Part shown: positions 34,880 to 44,807 of the stretch, piece by piece
Position numbering within the stretch: position 1 is the stretch's first letter
Layout: the number at the start of each line of letters is the position of its first letter
From: an uncultured Clostridia bacterium
GTDB lineage: Bacteria; Bacillota; Clostridia; TANB77; CAG-508
Assembly: GCA_910589185.1 (NCBI GenBank)
Contig: CAJUSU010000006.1
Location: 1 to 64,000, forward strand
DNA: 64,000 nt
Direction: 5' to 3'
The notes under the pieces: generated by a model
Database searches by the model: none
Seen by the model: the letters and a program-made list of their open reading frames with translations, nothing else
Told to the model about the DNA's origin: nothing
Translations under genes and position numbers: made by a program

Positions 34880-37123
34880 CTAGATTCTTTCATGAATTGT
34901 TCTATGAATAACGTCTAATTGTTGTTCTCTTGTTAATTTTGTAAAGTTAACTGCATAACCAGATACACGAATGGTTAATTGTGGATATTCTTCAGGATGT
35001 TCCATAGCGTCTTCTAGTAATGCTCTATCAAATACATTGACATTGATATGATGTCCAGTTTGTGCAAAGAAACCATCTAACATACTTGTTAAGTTGTTTA
35101 CTCTTGTTTCATCATCTTTTCCAAGAGTTCCTGGTGTAATAGAGAAGGTATATGAAATACCATCTTCTGAATATTCGTAAGGAAGTTTAGCAATAGTGTT
35201 CATAACAGCTAAAGCACCGTTTGTGTCTCTTCCATGTAGTGGGTTAGCACCAGGTCCGAAAGGTTCACCATCTTTTCTACCATCAGGTGTAGAACCAGTA
35301 TTTTTACCATATACTACGTTAGATGTGATTGTTAAGATAGACATAGTAGCTCTTGAATTTTTGTAAGTTGCATGTTTTTCAACTTTTTTCATAAATGTTT
35401 TTGTTAATTCAACTGCCATATCATCAACTCTGTCGTCATCATTTCCGTATTTAGGGAAGTCACCTTCTACTTGATAATCAACAGCTAAGCCTGTTTCATC
35501 ACGGATAACTTTAACTTTTGCATATTTGATAGCAGATAAAGAGTCAACTGCAACTGAGAACCCTGCGATACCGCAAGCCATAGTTCTTAAAATGTCTCTT
35601 TCTTTATCGTGTAAAGCCATTTCTAATGCTTCATAAGAATATTTGTCATGCATATAGTGAATCATATTTAAAGCTTTTACGTAAGTTTTTGCTAAATATT
35701 CCATCATATGGTCAAATTTTTCCATTACTTCATCATAATCTAAATATTCAGAAGTAATTGGTGCAAATTTAGGTGTAATTTGTTTTCCACTCTTTTCATC
35801 TCTACCACCATTAATAGCGTAAAGTAGAGCTTTTGCAAGGTTTGCTCTTGCTCCAAAGAATTGCATTTGTTTACCAATTTTCATAGCTGAAACGCAGCAT
35901 GCAATACCATAATCGTCTCCTAAAGTTACTCTCATTAAATCATCATTTTCATATTGAATAGAAGATGTTTTAATAGAAATATCTGAGCAGAATTTTTTAA
36001 ATCCTTCTGGTAGGTGAGTAGACCATAATACTGTTAAGTTTGGTTCTGGAGCTGGTCCTAAGTTTACTAAAGTATGAAGCATACGGAAACTATTTTTAGT
36101 AACTAAAGTTCTTCCATCAACTCCCATACCACCAATACTTTCAGTTACCCATACTGGATCACCGCTAAATAAAGCATTGTATTCAGGAGCTCTTAAGAAA
36201 CGAACCATTCTTAATTTCATAACAAATTGGTCAATTAATTCTTGTGCAGCTTCTTCTGTTAAGCTTCCATTTTTGATATCTCTTTCAATATAGATATCTA
36301 AGAAAGTAGATGTTCTACCTAAACTCATAGCAGCACCATTTTGATCTTTAATAGCACCTAAATATCCAAAGTATAACCATTGAATAGCTTCTTTAGCTGT
36401 ATTTGCAGGTTCTGAAATATCAAATCCATAAGTTTGAGCCATAGCTTTTAAATCGTTTAAAGCTAAAATTTGATCGTAAACTTCTTCTCTTTGACGGATT
36501 AAATCTTCTGTCATTTCATCTCTATCTAAAAGGTCTAATTCTTCTTTTTTACTTGCAATTAAAGCATCTACACCATATAGGGCAACTCTTCTGTAATCAC
36601 CAATAATTCTTCCACGTCCATAACCATCTGGAAGACCAGTAATTAAGTGTGAGCTTCTAGCTGCCCTAATTTCAGGTGTATAAACTGCAAATACACCATC
36701 ATTATGAGTTCTTCTTAAATCATGGTAAATATGGGCTATATTTTCATCTACTTTATATCCATAGCTTTCGCATGATTTTTCTACAATACGGATACCACCA
36801 TTTGGCATAATTGCTCTTTTTAGTGGTGCGTCAGTTTGGAAACCAACGATTTCTTCTAAATCTTTGTCAACATATCCAGCTGCGTAACGATTAACACCAG
36901 ATGGAGTTTTTGTATCTACATCTAATACGTCACCATTTTCTCTTTCTTTCTTATATAGGTCTAAAACCTTATCCCATAATTTTGTTGTTTTTTCAGTTGG
37001 ACCACTTAAGAAACTGCTATCACCCTCATATGGTGTATAGTTAGCTTGAATAAAGCTTCTTACATCAATTTCTTTTGTCCATTCGCCTTGTTTATTAAAA
37101 CTGTCCCATTGTTTAAAGTCCAT
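34880..37123 (-). CDS. pflB: Formate C-acetyltransferase (pyruvate formate-lyase)
   Basis: About 747 aa from the ATG at 37123 (MDFKQWDSF), which follows AAAAGGAGGC; the frame is open further upstream but without a ribosome site. Active-site cysteines are in 'YGIACCVSAMK' and the radical glycine in 'IRVSGYAVNFT' near the C-terminus. It converts pyruvate and CoA to acetyl-CoA and formate; the radical is destroyed by oxygen, so it points to an anaerobe. Followed directly by pflA. Confidence 0.96.
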   Translation of the reverse strand: MDFKQWDSFNKQGEWTKEIDVRSFIQANYTPYEGDSSFLSGPTEKTTKLWDKVLDLYKKERENGDVLDVDTKTPSGVNRYAAGYVDKDLEEIVGFQTDAPLKRAIMPNGGIRIVEKSCESYGYKVDENIAHIYHDLRRTHNDGVFAVYTPEIRAARSSHLITGLPDGYGRGRIIGDYRRVALYGVDALIASKKEELDLLDRDEMTEDLIRQREEVYDQILALNDLKAMAQTYGFDISEPANTAKEAIQWLYFGYLGAIKDQNGAAMSLGRTSTFLDIYIERDIKNGSLTEEAAQELIDQFVMKLRMVRFLRAPEYNALFSGDPVWVTESIGGMGVDGRTLVTKNSFRMLHTLVNLGPAPEPNLTVLWSTHLPEGFKKFCSDISIKTSSIQYENDDLMRVTLGDDYGIACCVSAMKIGKQMQFFGARANLAKALLYAINGGRDEKSGKQITPKFAPITSEYLDYDEVMEKFDHMMEYLAKTYVKALNMIHYMHDKYSYEALEMALHDKERDILRTMACGIAGFSVAVDSLSAIKYAKVKVIRDETGLAVDYQVEGDFPKYGNDDDRVDDMAVELTKTFMKKVEKHATYKNSRATMSILTITSNVVYGKNTGSTPDGRKDGEPFGPGANPLHGRDTNGALAVMNTIAKLPYEYSEDGISYTFSITPGTLGKDDETRVNNLTSMLDGFFAQTGHHINVNVFDRALLEDAMEHPEEYPQLTIRVSGYAVNFTKLTREQQLDVIHRTIHERI

Positions 37124-37275
37124 AAAAAAAGCCTCCTTTTTAATTTTATAATCATTTGACATGAAAGATAGGTATTTAAATACCTAATCCATATCTTACT
37201 TATCATATCATAACTTGTGACAATTAGCAACATTTTTTTGAATTTTTAAGCGAAGCGCTAAAATGCTAAAATAAA

Positions 37276-37303
37276 AAGGCAAGAAAGTACCTTTCTTACC
37301 TTA
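37276..37303 (-). terminator. Terminator of the XRE regulator gene
   Basis: On the minus strand AAGGTAAGAAAG-GTA-CTTTCTTGCCTT (one G-T pair) followed by T residues. Confidence 0.8.
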
Positions 37304-37325
37304 GTATGCCGTATTTTTAATAAAA

Positions 37326-37652
37326 TTATTCTTCCTCACAAATGACTTTAGCGATTTTATAAATCAACTTTTGCTTTTCAGGAGAAACGCTATTTAAAAT
37401 ATCATTAAATTCAGAAGTTAGGTAATTTTCTGAATTACTAGATGCACCGTTTAAAATATATCCTTCAGAAACTCCTAAAATTTCACAGATTTGGCTTAAT
37501 CTTTTTAGATTAACATGAGAATTTCCTCTTTCGATTCTACTTAAAAATGCAATTGAAACATCTAGTTTTTCTGCTAGTCTTTCTTGTGTCATTTTTTTAT
37601 CAGTTCTTGCTTTCTTTAATCTTTCCCCAATAATGGTATAATCAAGTGCCAT
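37326..37652 (-). CDS. XRE-family transcriptional regulator
   Basis: 108 aa. HTH_3 domain at about 7-65: 'IGERLKKARTDKKMTQERLAEKLDVSIAFLSRIERGNSHVNLKRLSQICEIL' (as separate helices 2-3 'TQERLAEKL' and 'SIAFLSRIERG'). A short C-terminal region 'NDILNSVSPEKQKLIYKIAKVI' may dimerise. Preceded by GGTGGAGGG. Lies between pflB and spoIIID; target unknown. Confidence 0.85.
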   Translation of the reverse strand: MALDYTIIGERLKKARTDKKMTQERLAEKLDVSIAFLSRIERGNSHVNLKRLSQICEILGVSEGYILNGASSNSENYLTSEFNDILNSVSPEKQKLIYKIAKVICEEE

Positions 37653-37964
37653 ATTTTTCCCTCCACCTATATATTATGATTTATATATAGCATTTATTTA
37701 ATAAACTTCACAGAAACAGAAGAGTTAAAATTAATAAATAAATGTGATATGATATCTTTCTATTATTGTGAAACAAAAATGATAAAATATGCGAAAAATA
37801 AAGCAGAAAAGTTTAGAAAAGTTGGAAAAAAATAGGAAATGAAAGTTAAATAAAAAATATAACAACTTTCGACAAAAAATGACATTAAATGTCGAAAGTT
37901 AGTAAAAATAAAAAGAGAAAATGTTAAACTTCCAAAGTTCTAATACAACCCATCATAGAATACA
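37653..37964. other. 312-bp AT-rich divergent intergenic region upstream of spoIIID, with an 11-bp inverted repeat
   Basis: Between the divergent XRE and spoIIID genes. It holds the perfect inverted repeat AACTTTCGACA / TGTCGAAAGTT (37864-37874, 37890-37900) with a second inverted pair GACAT/ATGTC inside. This could be an operator or a hairpin. The rest is AT-rich without a supported gene. Confidence 0.5.
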
Positions 37965-38270
37965 ATGTACAAAACAGCGTATTTTAAGGGGGTTTTTCAT
38001 TTGGAAAAGAATAGTTCAATCGAAGAACGAGCAGTTAATTTAGCACACTATATTATAGATAGTAAAGATACTGTTAGGGGAGCAGCTAGAAAGTTTGGAG
38101 TAAGTAAGAGTACTGTACACAAGGATGTTAGTGAAAGACTACTTAAGATAAATCCGATATTAGCACATGAGGTGAGAGAAATACTAGACGAAAATAAAGC
38201 AGAAAGACATATTAGGGGAGGAATGGCAACAAAATTGAAATATAGCCATAATGATAAAGAAGCAATATAA
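37965..38270 (+). CDS. spoIIID: Sporulation transcriptional regulator SpoIIID
   Basis: 101 codons as given; a TTG start at 38001 (about 90 aa), preceded by AAGGGGG, fits family N-termini better. The HTH 'TVRGAARKFGVSKSTVHKDVSERL' region (read as 'GAARKFGVSKSTVHKD') and 'ILAHEVREILDENKAERHIRGGMATKLKY' are nearly diagnostic. It controls mother-cell gene expression in sporulation. Confidence 0.93.
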   Translation: MYKTAYFKGVFHLEKNSSIEERAVNLAHYIIDSKDTVRGAARKFGVSKSTVHKDVSERLLKINPILAHEVREILDENKAERHIRGGMATKLKYSHNDKEAI

Positions 38271-38291
38271 GAATTTTGAGGCTTGCACAAT

Positions 38292-38329
38292 AAAAAAGAA
38301 CCTGCTACTTAAGAGTAACAGGTTTTTTT
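38292..38329. terminator. Bidirectional terminator between spoIIID and the zinc-ribbon gene
   Basis: AACCTG-TACT ... AGTA-CAGGTT stem with A and T tracts on both sides. Confidence 0.85.
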
Positions 38330-38330
38330 A

Positions 38331-38501
38331 TTAGTTATTTTCGTTATTGAAATTTCTTCTTTGAGCTTTTCTAGCTTTTCTGCATTCTGGGCATCTTTGA
38401 GGTTCATTTGTAAAACCTTTTTCAGCGTAGAATTGTTGTTCACCTTCTGTGAAAACAAATTCAGCTCCACAATCTTTACATACTAAAGTTTTGTCTGCCA
38501 T
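38331..38501 (-). CDS. Small zinc-ribbon protein
   Basis: 56 aa from the ATG at 38501 (MADKTLVCKDC), which follows AAGGAGGTAC; the longer upstream frame is not supported. Two CxxC pairs, 'CKDCG' and 'CPECRK', make a zinc knuckle of the zf-trcl/probable zinc-binding type, followed by a basic, Arg/Asn-rich tail that suggests nucleic acid contact. Such proteins are widespread and uncharacterised. Confidence 0.85.
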   Translation of the reverse strand: MADKTLVCKDCGAEFVFTEGEQQFYAEKGFTNEPQRCPECRKARKAQRRNFNNENN

Positions 38502-38768
38502 TTGGAAGTACCTCCTTCTTAATTTTTGACATTTAATATTTTTGACCCATTGAACCTTTTTAATATCATAATCAAGAAGGGAAATAGTCGATAAAATAAT
38601 TAAATTCATTTAAGCTCTATTTCTAAAGCCAAGGTTATTGTAGCATACTATTTGAGGAAACACAAGCGAAATTTGAAAAATTAATCTATTTATTGAAATA
38701 TTAAGAAAAATAGGAACAAATATGATATACTATTGCAAAATGCAATATAGAAAGGATAAAACAAAAAT

Positions 38769-40259
38769 ATGGAACAAAAGCTAAAACTAGCACAATACAA
38801 AAAAGACGTCTTAATATGTTTCATTTTAATAGTATTTACTTGCCTTATCTTTCTTCCTTTTTTACAAGGACATTATATACCAGACACTTATAACATTATA
38901 GAAAAGGGGTTAGAAGGATATTCTATGGATAATTCCTTTTCAGACGGAAGAATGATAATGGGATTATTAAATTTACTAGTTTTAAAATTAAATATTCCAA
39001 TCATAGCTTACGTTATAGGTACCTTATTGGTAGCAATTGTACTATCGTGTGTGGGAGTTATCTTATTAAAAAATAGCATAGAGAGATATAGAAAAATAGA
39101 GAATAAATGGATAGAAATACTAGTATTAGTCCTTAGTTATGTAACTATTTTTAATTTTATGTATCTAGAACAACTATATTTTATAGAGTGTATTGTTATG
39201 GCGGTAAGCCTTTTACTATATACCATAGGTGCTAATATACTAGTAGATAGAAAAAAAGGCTATCTTTGGAAAAGCGCTTTCTGTGTAATTAGTGGAATGC
39301 TATGCTACCAAGGAACTATCGGATTTTTTCTTGTTTTAGTTTTATTATATTCGATTTTCAAAAATAGAGATAGAGTGATTTATATAGTAAGAGATGTAAT
39401 ATTAAGTGGGGGATTAGTGATAATAGCAGGGCTAGTAGACTTAGGCTGTGTAAAATTATTTACTATCTATTTTCATACTAATCAAAACAGATTAAGTACC
39501 AATATTTTTGAAAATATTTTAACCATTCTAACTAATAATTCAAAAACATTAACAAACACTTGTGGTATGTTACCAAAAAATTGGTTACTTATCTTTTTAT
39601 CGATAACTGTAATAATAGCAGTGATTACGATTGTACAAAAGTATAAAAAGAAAAGTGGAAAACAGATTGCATTATGGTTTATACTAATTGCATTTGTCAT
39701 AGCAAGTAGCTTTGCAAGTTCTGTACTTTCTAAAAGTTCCTTTTGGGCACCTAGAATGCGATTTAGCTTAGGCGCATTAATAGGAATTTTGTACCTATAT
39801 CTATATGTCACAACAGACCTCCTCCAAAAGAAAAACATACTTAAGATTATGGCAATAGCGGTAATTACTTTATATGGAAGTTGTAATTTATATCAATATA
39901 TTACTATCATTCATCAGGGAAAAATGATGAATCAAGTAGAGAAAGAAGAATGTCAAAGAATAAAAGCACATATGCAAGAATATGAAGAAGAAACAGGTAT
40001 AAAAGTAACAAAAATAGGACGTATATTTACGACATCACATAATAGAAATTTATATTTGCCAAATTATTTAAATCCAAATACAACAGTATTTAATGCTACT
40101 AAGTGTTGGTGGTCAGCTAAAGGAGTAATCTATTTCTATACAGGCAGAAGATTAAAATACGTTGATGTAGGAGTAGAAGAAAAGAAAATGTTAGAAGATT
40201 CTGGGCAAGAGTGGTTGTGTATTGGAGACGCGCTATATATTTTTATTTATCAAAGATAG
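38769..40259 (+). CDS. Polytopic membrane protein, GtrII-like glucosyltransferase family (tentative)
   Basis: 496 aa with roughly ten membrane helices and a C-terminal extracytoplasmic domain of about 120 residues ('EYEEETGIKVTKIGRIF..SHNRNLYLPNYL', 'VFNATKCWWSAKGVIYFYTGR'). The first loop 'GHYIPDTYNIIEKGLEGY' and the helix layout resemble GtrII/GT-C membrane glucosyltransferases, which decorate surface polymers using lipid-linked glucose. The catalytic acidic pair is not certain. Monocistronic. Low confidence on function. Confidence 0.55.
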   Translation: MEQKLKLAQYKKDVLICFILIVFTCLIFLPFLQGHYIPDTYNIIEKGLEGYSMDNSFSDGRMIMGLLNLLVLKLNIPIIAYVIGTLLVAIVLSCVGVILLKNSIERYRKIENKWIEILVLVLSYVTIFNFMYLEQLYFIECIVMAVSLLLYTIGANILVDRKKGYLWKSAFCVISGMLCYQGTIGFFLVLVLLYSIFKNRDRVIYIVRDVILSGGLVIIAGLVDLGCVKLFTIYFHTNQNRLSTNIFENILTILTNNSKTLTNTCGMLPKNWLLIFLSITVIIAVITIVQKYKKKSGKQIALWFILIAFVIASSFASSVLSKSSFWAPRMRFSLGALIGILYLYLYVTTDLLQKKNILKIMAIAVITLYGSCNLYQYITIIHQGKMMNQVEKEECQRIKAHMQEYEEETGIKVTKIGRIFTTSHNRNLYLPNYLNPNTTVFNATKCWWSAKGVIYFYTGRRLKYVDVGVEEKKMLEDSGQEWLCIGDALYIFIYQR

Positions 40260-40370
40260 AAAAGAACCGATAGGGAATTTCCTAGAATATAGAAAATCTT
40301 AAGAAAATAATATATTGTTTCTTAATAATTCAGTGTTAGAATAAAAGCAGTTTAAGACAAGGAGGATGGA

Positions 40371-41279
40371 ATGGGAGAATTAGTATTAAAATGCCAAGAC
40401 TTGCACAAAAAGTTTGGCAAAAAAGAAATTTTAAAAGGAGTATCTCTAGAGTTGTATCAAGGCGATATTTTAGGCTTTATTGGACCAAATGGAGCAGGTA
40501 AAACAACTACTATCAAATTAATTTTAGGGTTACAGGCAATTACGAGTGGAAGCGTTAGTATTAATGGTTATGATATTGAAAAACAATTTACCAAAGCCAT
40601 TGAAAAAGTAGGAGCCATTATTGAAAATCCAGATTTATATATGTATTTAACTGGCTTTGAGAATTTAAAACTAGTAGCGAATATGTATCTCGGAGTGGAT
40701 AGAGCGAGAATTATGGAAGTAGTAAAGCTAGTTAGATTAGACAACAGAATTAATGACAAAGTATCTAAATACTCTTTAGGAATGAGACAAAGATTAGGGG
40801 TAGCACAAGCAATTTTACACAAACCAAAGCTTTTAATTTTAGATGAACCAACTAATGGTTTAGACCCTGAAGGCATTAAAGAAATGAGAGATTTGCTTCG
40901 TGAATTAGCCCAAAAAGAAAATATGGCAATCTTCATTTCTAGCCATAACTTAGCAGAAATTGAAACACTTTGTAATAAAGTGTGTATTATTCAAAATGGT
41001 AATGTTATTGAAACAACGGATATGCAGAAGGTAAAAGAAACCGACCAAATTCATTATCATTTTGTGGTAGACAACGCAGAAAAGCTAAAAGAAGTATTGG
41101 GGTATCCAGCAGAAATTAAGCAAAAAACAGAAGCAATTGTAGATATATCAAAAGAGCAAGTACCAGAAGCGGTAAAAGAATTAGTAAAAAATGATGTGAA
41201 AATTTATGGTATTTATGAAGAGAAGATGTCATTAGAAGATGCCTTCTTAAAAAAGACAGGAGGTAACACAATTGATTAA
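40371..41279 (+). CDS. ABC-2 type exporter ATPase (BcrA-like)
   Basis: 302 aa. Walker A GPNGAGKTT, signature 'YSLGMRQRLGVAQAIL', Walker B 'LLILDEPTNGLDPEG' and 'ISSHNLAEIE'. The C-terminal 80 residues match the BcrA/NatA type accessory domain. It overlaps the permease gene by 8 bases. The substrate is unknown; such pairs often export peptides or antibiotics. Preceded by AAGGAGGATGGA. Confidence 0.92.
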   Translation: MGELVLKCQDLHKKFGKKEILKGVSLELYQGDILGFIGPNGAGKTTTIKLILGLQAITSGSVSINGYDIEKQFTKAIEKVGAIIENPDLYMYLTGFENLKLVANMYLGVDRARIMEVVKLVRLDNRINDKVSKYSLGMRQRLGVAQAILHKPKLLILDEPTNGLDPEGIKEMRDLLRELAQKENMAIFISSHNLAEIETLCNKVCIIQNGNVIETTDMQKVKETDQIHYHFVVDNAEKLKEVLGYPAEIKQKTEAIVDISKEQVPEAVKELVKNDVKIYGIYEEKMSLEDAFLKKTGGNTID

Positions 41280-42741
41280 TTTAATTAGAAATGAGTTAAC
41301 AAAAATTAGTAAAAAGAAAAGCATTTATATTACTTTAGCAATTACTCTAGCATTTATAATCATAGCTAACTTTATTTATCAAATGTCAAATGATAGTTAT
41401 ACTTATGCCATAGGTGGAGAAATTGAATTTTATGAAGAACAGTTAAAAGGAATTGATTTAAAAACAACAGAGAATAAAGAGATGTACTTAAGTTATGAAA
41501 CTCAGCTACGAACGAGCAAGCTTATTCAAAAATACGGAGATGGAGGAACTTGGCAAGCAAAAATTATTCAAGAGCAAGGTTATGAATTAATCGACCAAAT
41601 GGTACATTGTGAATATATGGGAGCAAGCCAAGCAGAACAAAATCAAGCAAAAGCAAAGTATGATGATTTTGTGGCAAAATTAGACTTAGGTGATTGGAAA
41701 TACTTTACAAAGGAAAAACTAAGAAATGTAGAAGCAAGTCTAGAGGAGCAAAGAAAATTAAAACAAACAGCAACTAGCCAAGAACAAATAAATGAACTAG
41801 AAAATCAAATTGCTGAATTAGAAGACACGAAACAAGTCATTAATTGGAGATTAGAAAAAGATATTTGCTATGGATATGATTACTATAACCAGTGCTTATC
41901 TATGTATCAAATGAGTAAAAGTGACATTAGAAATTATGAAAATACTAATCAAACTGGATTAAGTGAAAAAGATCAATATCAAAATAAACAACAATATTAT
42001 AAAAATTTAGAAAAAGCCGCGATTTGCCAGTATGATATTGAAAATGGTACAAGAACAGGAGATAGTTCAACAGCAAAGGCAGTACTATTAAATGTATTCT
42101 CAGAATTTGAAATATTTATTATTATTATGGCTGTTATGATTGCAGGAACCATTGTTAGCGAAGAATTTAACAAAGGTACAGTAAAACTCCTACTAATCAA
42201 GCCATATAAAAGAAGAACCATTTTAACAGCAAAATTCATTACTTCTCTCATTATGCTTATCATTGTTATTCTATCTGTAATGTTAATGCAATTTGTAGTA
42301 GGAGGAATGATTCAAGGATTTGATAGCTTTGGAGAGCCAACAGTGGTATATGACCATACAACTAACCAATTACAAGAAATGAGTACTATTCAATATTTAG
42401 CTATGCAGACTTTAGGAAAATTGCCAATTTATGTGTTACTTGTAACTTTAGCATTTTCACTAAGTACGATATTTGCTAATTCTGCTCTAGCGATAGCAAT
42501 TACACTATTAGGATCGATGGGCTCATCTTTAGTAAATGCTTTTGCGCAAGCATTTAACCTTTGGTGGATTAGATTTTTTGTAACACCAAATTGGGATTTG
42601 ACACAATATTTCTTTGGAGGATTACCAGAGTTTCAGGGATTAACTATGGGATTTTCAATAGCGATTATCATAATCTACATGATTATTATGTTAGTACCAA
42701 CTTATCTTGTTTTCAAAAGGAAAAATATTAAAAATATATAG
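41272..42741 (+). CDS. ABC-2 type exporter permease with large extracytoplasmic coiled-coil loop
   Basis: 489 aa. Helix 1 (about 18-36), then about 230 residues outside the membrane with a predicted coiled coil ('KLKQTATSQEQINELENQIAEL'), then five or more helices including 'AGTIVSEEFNKGTVKLLLIKPY', a hallmark of ABC-2 permeases. Partner of the preceding ATPase. Confidence 0.88.
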   Translation: MINLIRNELTKISKKKSIYITLAITLAFIIIANFIYQMSNDSYTYAIGGEIEFYEEQLKGIDLKTTENKEMYLSYETQLRTSKLIQKYGDGGTWQAKIIQEQGYELIDQMVHCEYMGASQAEQNQAKAKYDDFVAKLDLGDWKYFTKEKLRNVEASLEEQRKLKQTATSQEQINELENQIAELEDTKQVINWRLEKDICYGYDYYNQCLSMYQMSKSDIRNYENTNQTGLSEKDQYQNKQQYYKNLEKAAICQYDIENGTRTGDSSTAKAVLLNVFSEFEIFIIIMAVMIAGTIVSEEFNKGTVKLLLIKPYKRRTILTAKFITSLIMLIIVILSVMLMQFVVGGMIQGFDSFGEPTVVYDHTTNQLQEMSTIQYLAMQTLGKLPIYVLLVTLAFSLSTIFANSALAIAITLLGSMGSSLVNAFAQAFNLWWIRFFVTPNWDLTQYFFGGLPEFQGLTMGFSIAIIIIYMIIMLVPTYLVFKRKNIKNI

Positions 42742-42746
42742 TTTAG

Positions 42747-42774
42747 AAGCAGGAGCAAATAGCTCTTGCTTTTT
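42747..42774 (+). terminator. Terminator of the ABC exporter operon
   Basis: AAGCAGGAGC / GCTCTTGCTT stem with TTTTT after it. Confidence 0.8.
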
Positions 42775-42815
42775 CAATTATTTGTGATAAGATAATAAAA
42801 AAGGAGAAAAGAAAA

Positions 42816-43373
42816 ATGAATTTAAGAGAACAAATTGAAGGCTTTGAGCCATATAACGAGCAAGAAAGAGCAGATAAAGAGATAATGCTTCATTTAATAG
42901 ATACCTATAAAGATGTTTTAACAAGAGAAAATAAAGTTTGCCATTTTACAGCATCTAATTGGATAGTAAATAAAGAAAGGACAAAAGTATTAATGGTATA
43001 TCATAATATTTATCAAAGTTGGGCATGGACAGGAGGACACTGTGATGGAGATAGCGATTTATTAAGAGTAGCCTTAAAAGAAGCACAAGAAGAAACAGGA
43101 CTAGAACATTTTAAAGTATTAAGTAATGGGATTAGTTCACTAGAAATAGTGGCTGTAAATAGCCACATAAAAAGAGAAAATTATGTACCAGCTCATTTAC
43201 ATCTAGATGCTTGCTTTTTATTAGAAGTGGATGAAAATGAAAAGACAAGAATAAAATCTGACGAAAATAGCGGAGTTAAGTGGATAGATATTGATAAGGT
43301 AGTAGAAATTACAGAGGAAGAATGTATGAAGCCAATTTATCAAAAGTTAAATGAGAAGCTAGCTACAATATAG
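42816..43373 (+). CDS. Nudix hydrolase
   Basis: 185 aa. The Nudix box is 'GGHCDGDSDLLRVALKEAQEETGL', in which K replaces the usual R of REx2EE; the metal-binding EE pair is kept. The N-terminal 'DVLTRENKVCHFTASNWIV' is common in clostridial members. Substrate unknown (nucleoside diphosphate derivative by family). Preceded by AAAAAGGAG; followed 13 bp later by the HD-domain gene, probably one transcript. Confidence 0.88.
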   Translation: MNLREQIEGFEPYNEQERADKEIMLHLIDTYKDVLTRENKVCHFTASNWIVNKERTKVLMVYHNIYQSWAWTGGHCDGDSDLLRVALKEAQEETGLEHFKVLSNGISSLEIVAVNSHIKRENYVPAHLHLDACFLLEVDENEKTRIKSDENSGVKWIDIDKVVEITEEECMKPIYQKLNEKLATI

Positions 43374-43386
43374 AAAGGGATAAAAA

Positions 43387-44668
43387 ATGGAAGAAATTAT
43401 ATTAGATGACTTATTTAAAATCTATTTAAGCAGTATAGATTAGTTATAACTCAAAAATTCTACAAACCATTAATGACAAATATACCATCATTGATAAATC
43501 AATGCTAGCAGTGTATTTATATGTAAAAATATTAGAAGATAGAAACGAAAAAGCTAGATTAGCGATAGATACTTTAATGAATTACTTGTTAAAGCAGATT
43601 ATTTATGGAGAAACAGGAAATTTAGCATTAGAAATTACGGATCAATCACAACTTGAATTTTACAATGAAGTAATTGATAAATTAATTATAGAAAAATTTG
43701 AATTTAAGAATAGAATATTAGCAAAACTAAAGTATCAATATCAAGTTATGGAAAATAATCCATATAAAGAGTTATTATTATTCTGCGAAAAAGTAGCAGA
43801 GATAGCTATTTTAGAGAAGATGACAAAAAGAGGAAATGTAGAAGCACAAAGCTATTTATCAGAGCAAACTCAAAAGATATTAGAAATAACAATAGAAGAA
43901 AATGATTTGTTTTATCAAGAAAAAAGGAAAATTCTACAAAGTATACAAGCAAAAGGATTAGGAAATACTCAATATGGACAGTTACTTCAAGTAGTACTCA
44001 ATTTAAAAGATGTTTATCGCTATTCAAACTTTACGACGACTGTACCTGAAAATGTTTTAGCACATCAATACACAATGGCAGTAATAGGAACTGTATTTTC
44101 ACAATACTTAAACGAAGAAATGGGAGAAACAATAGACATATACCAAGTAATTGTAAAGTCACTTTTCCATGATTTTGGAGAATACAAAGGAAATGAAATA
44201 ATAACGCAAATCAAAAATTATAACGAAGATACCAAGAAAATGTTTAAAATGATGGAAGAAGCAGATGAGAAAGATTTAGAAGAAAAGATTGGTACAAACC
44301 TCTTTAAAATTATTATTAGTGCAATGGATGAACAAGAAGGGTATATTTTAGAACTTATGGATAAAATGCTAGCTATTATGAAACTATGGATAGAAGTAGA
44401 CTACATGGGAAATCAAACTTACATCAAAGGTATTTGTTCTATTTTCCAATCACGTTTTAAGAGATTTAAAAAAGTGGAACAAATTGACAGCCTAAAGAAC
44501 AAAGCGTTTTACTTAGACTTAGTAAGGTATTGCTATATTTATGTAAAAGAACATTTATTAGAATACAACGAAGAACTATTCTTAAAATATTTTACTAAAA
44601 AGGAACAATGGGCATATAGGGAGGAACTAGCAGAAATTAAGGTAGATAAGACAAAGTTTTTGATATAA
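43387..44668 (+). CDS. HD-domain protein (YfbR-like), frameshifted near the start
   Basis: ATG at 43387 behind GAAAGGG starts MEEIILDDLFKIYLSSID and stops at 43443. The frame open from about 43439 continues with SYNSKILQ and reaches the annotated-looking ATG at 43502 without its own ribosome site. Removing one T near 43440 (GATTAGTT) fuses them into a protein of about 426 aa. The HD region has 'NVLAHQYTMAVIG' and 'SLFHDFGEYKGNEI', as in YfbR/HD_3 5'-nucleotidase-like phosphohydrolases. Substrate unknown. Follows the Nudix gene. Confidence 0.7.
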
Positions 44669-44706
44669 AACTTATTTCAGCACAACAAAATAAAATATTA
44701 AAATTA

Positions 44707-44740
44707 AAAGTTATTTCAGCGTATTGGAATAACTTTTTTG
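44707..44740 (+). terminator. Terminator of the Nudix-HD transcript
   Basis: AAGTTATT (44708-44715) pairs with AATAACTT (44728-44735), then TTTTT. Confidence 0.75.
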
Positions 44741-44807
44741 ACACCTTTTTACAAGAAACGACATAGAATATCATAACAAAGAATGCTAGCCGAGAGGATG
44801 TTATGAT

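Noticed and set aside
43387..43443. A short 18-codon ORF before the HD gene as an independent leader peptide
   Set aside because: The following frame continues directly with family-like sequence and the ATG at 43502 has no ribosome site, so a frameshifted start of the HD gene is the better reading.
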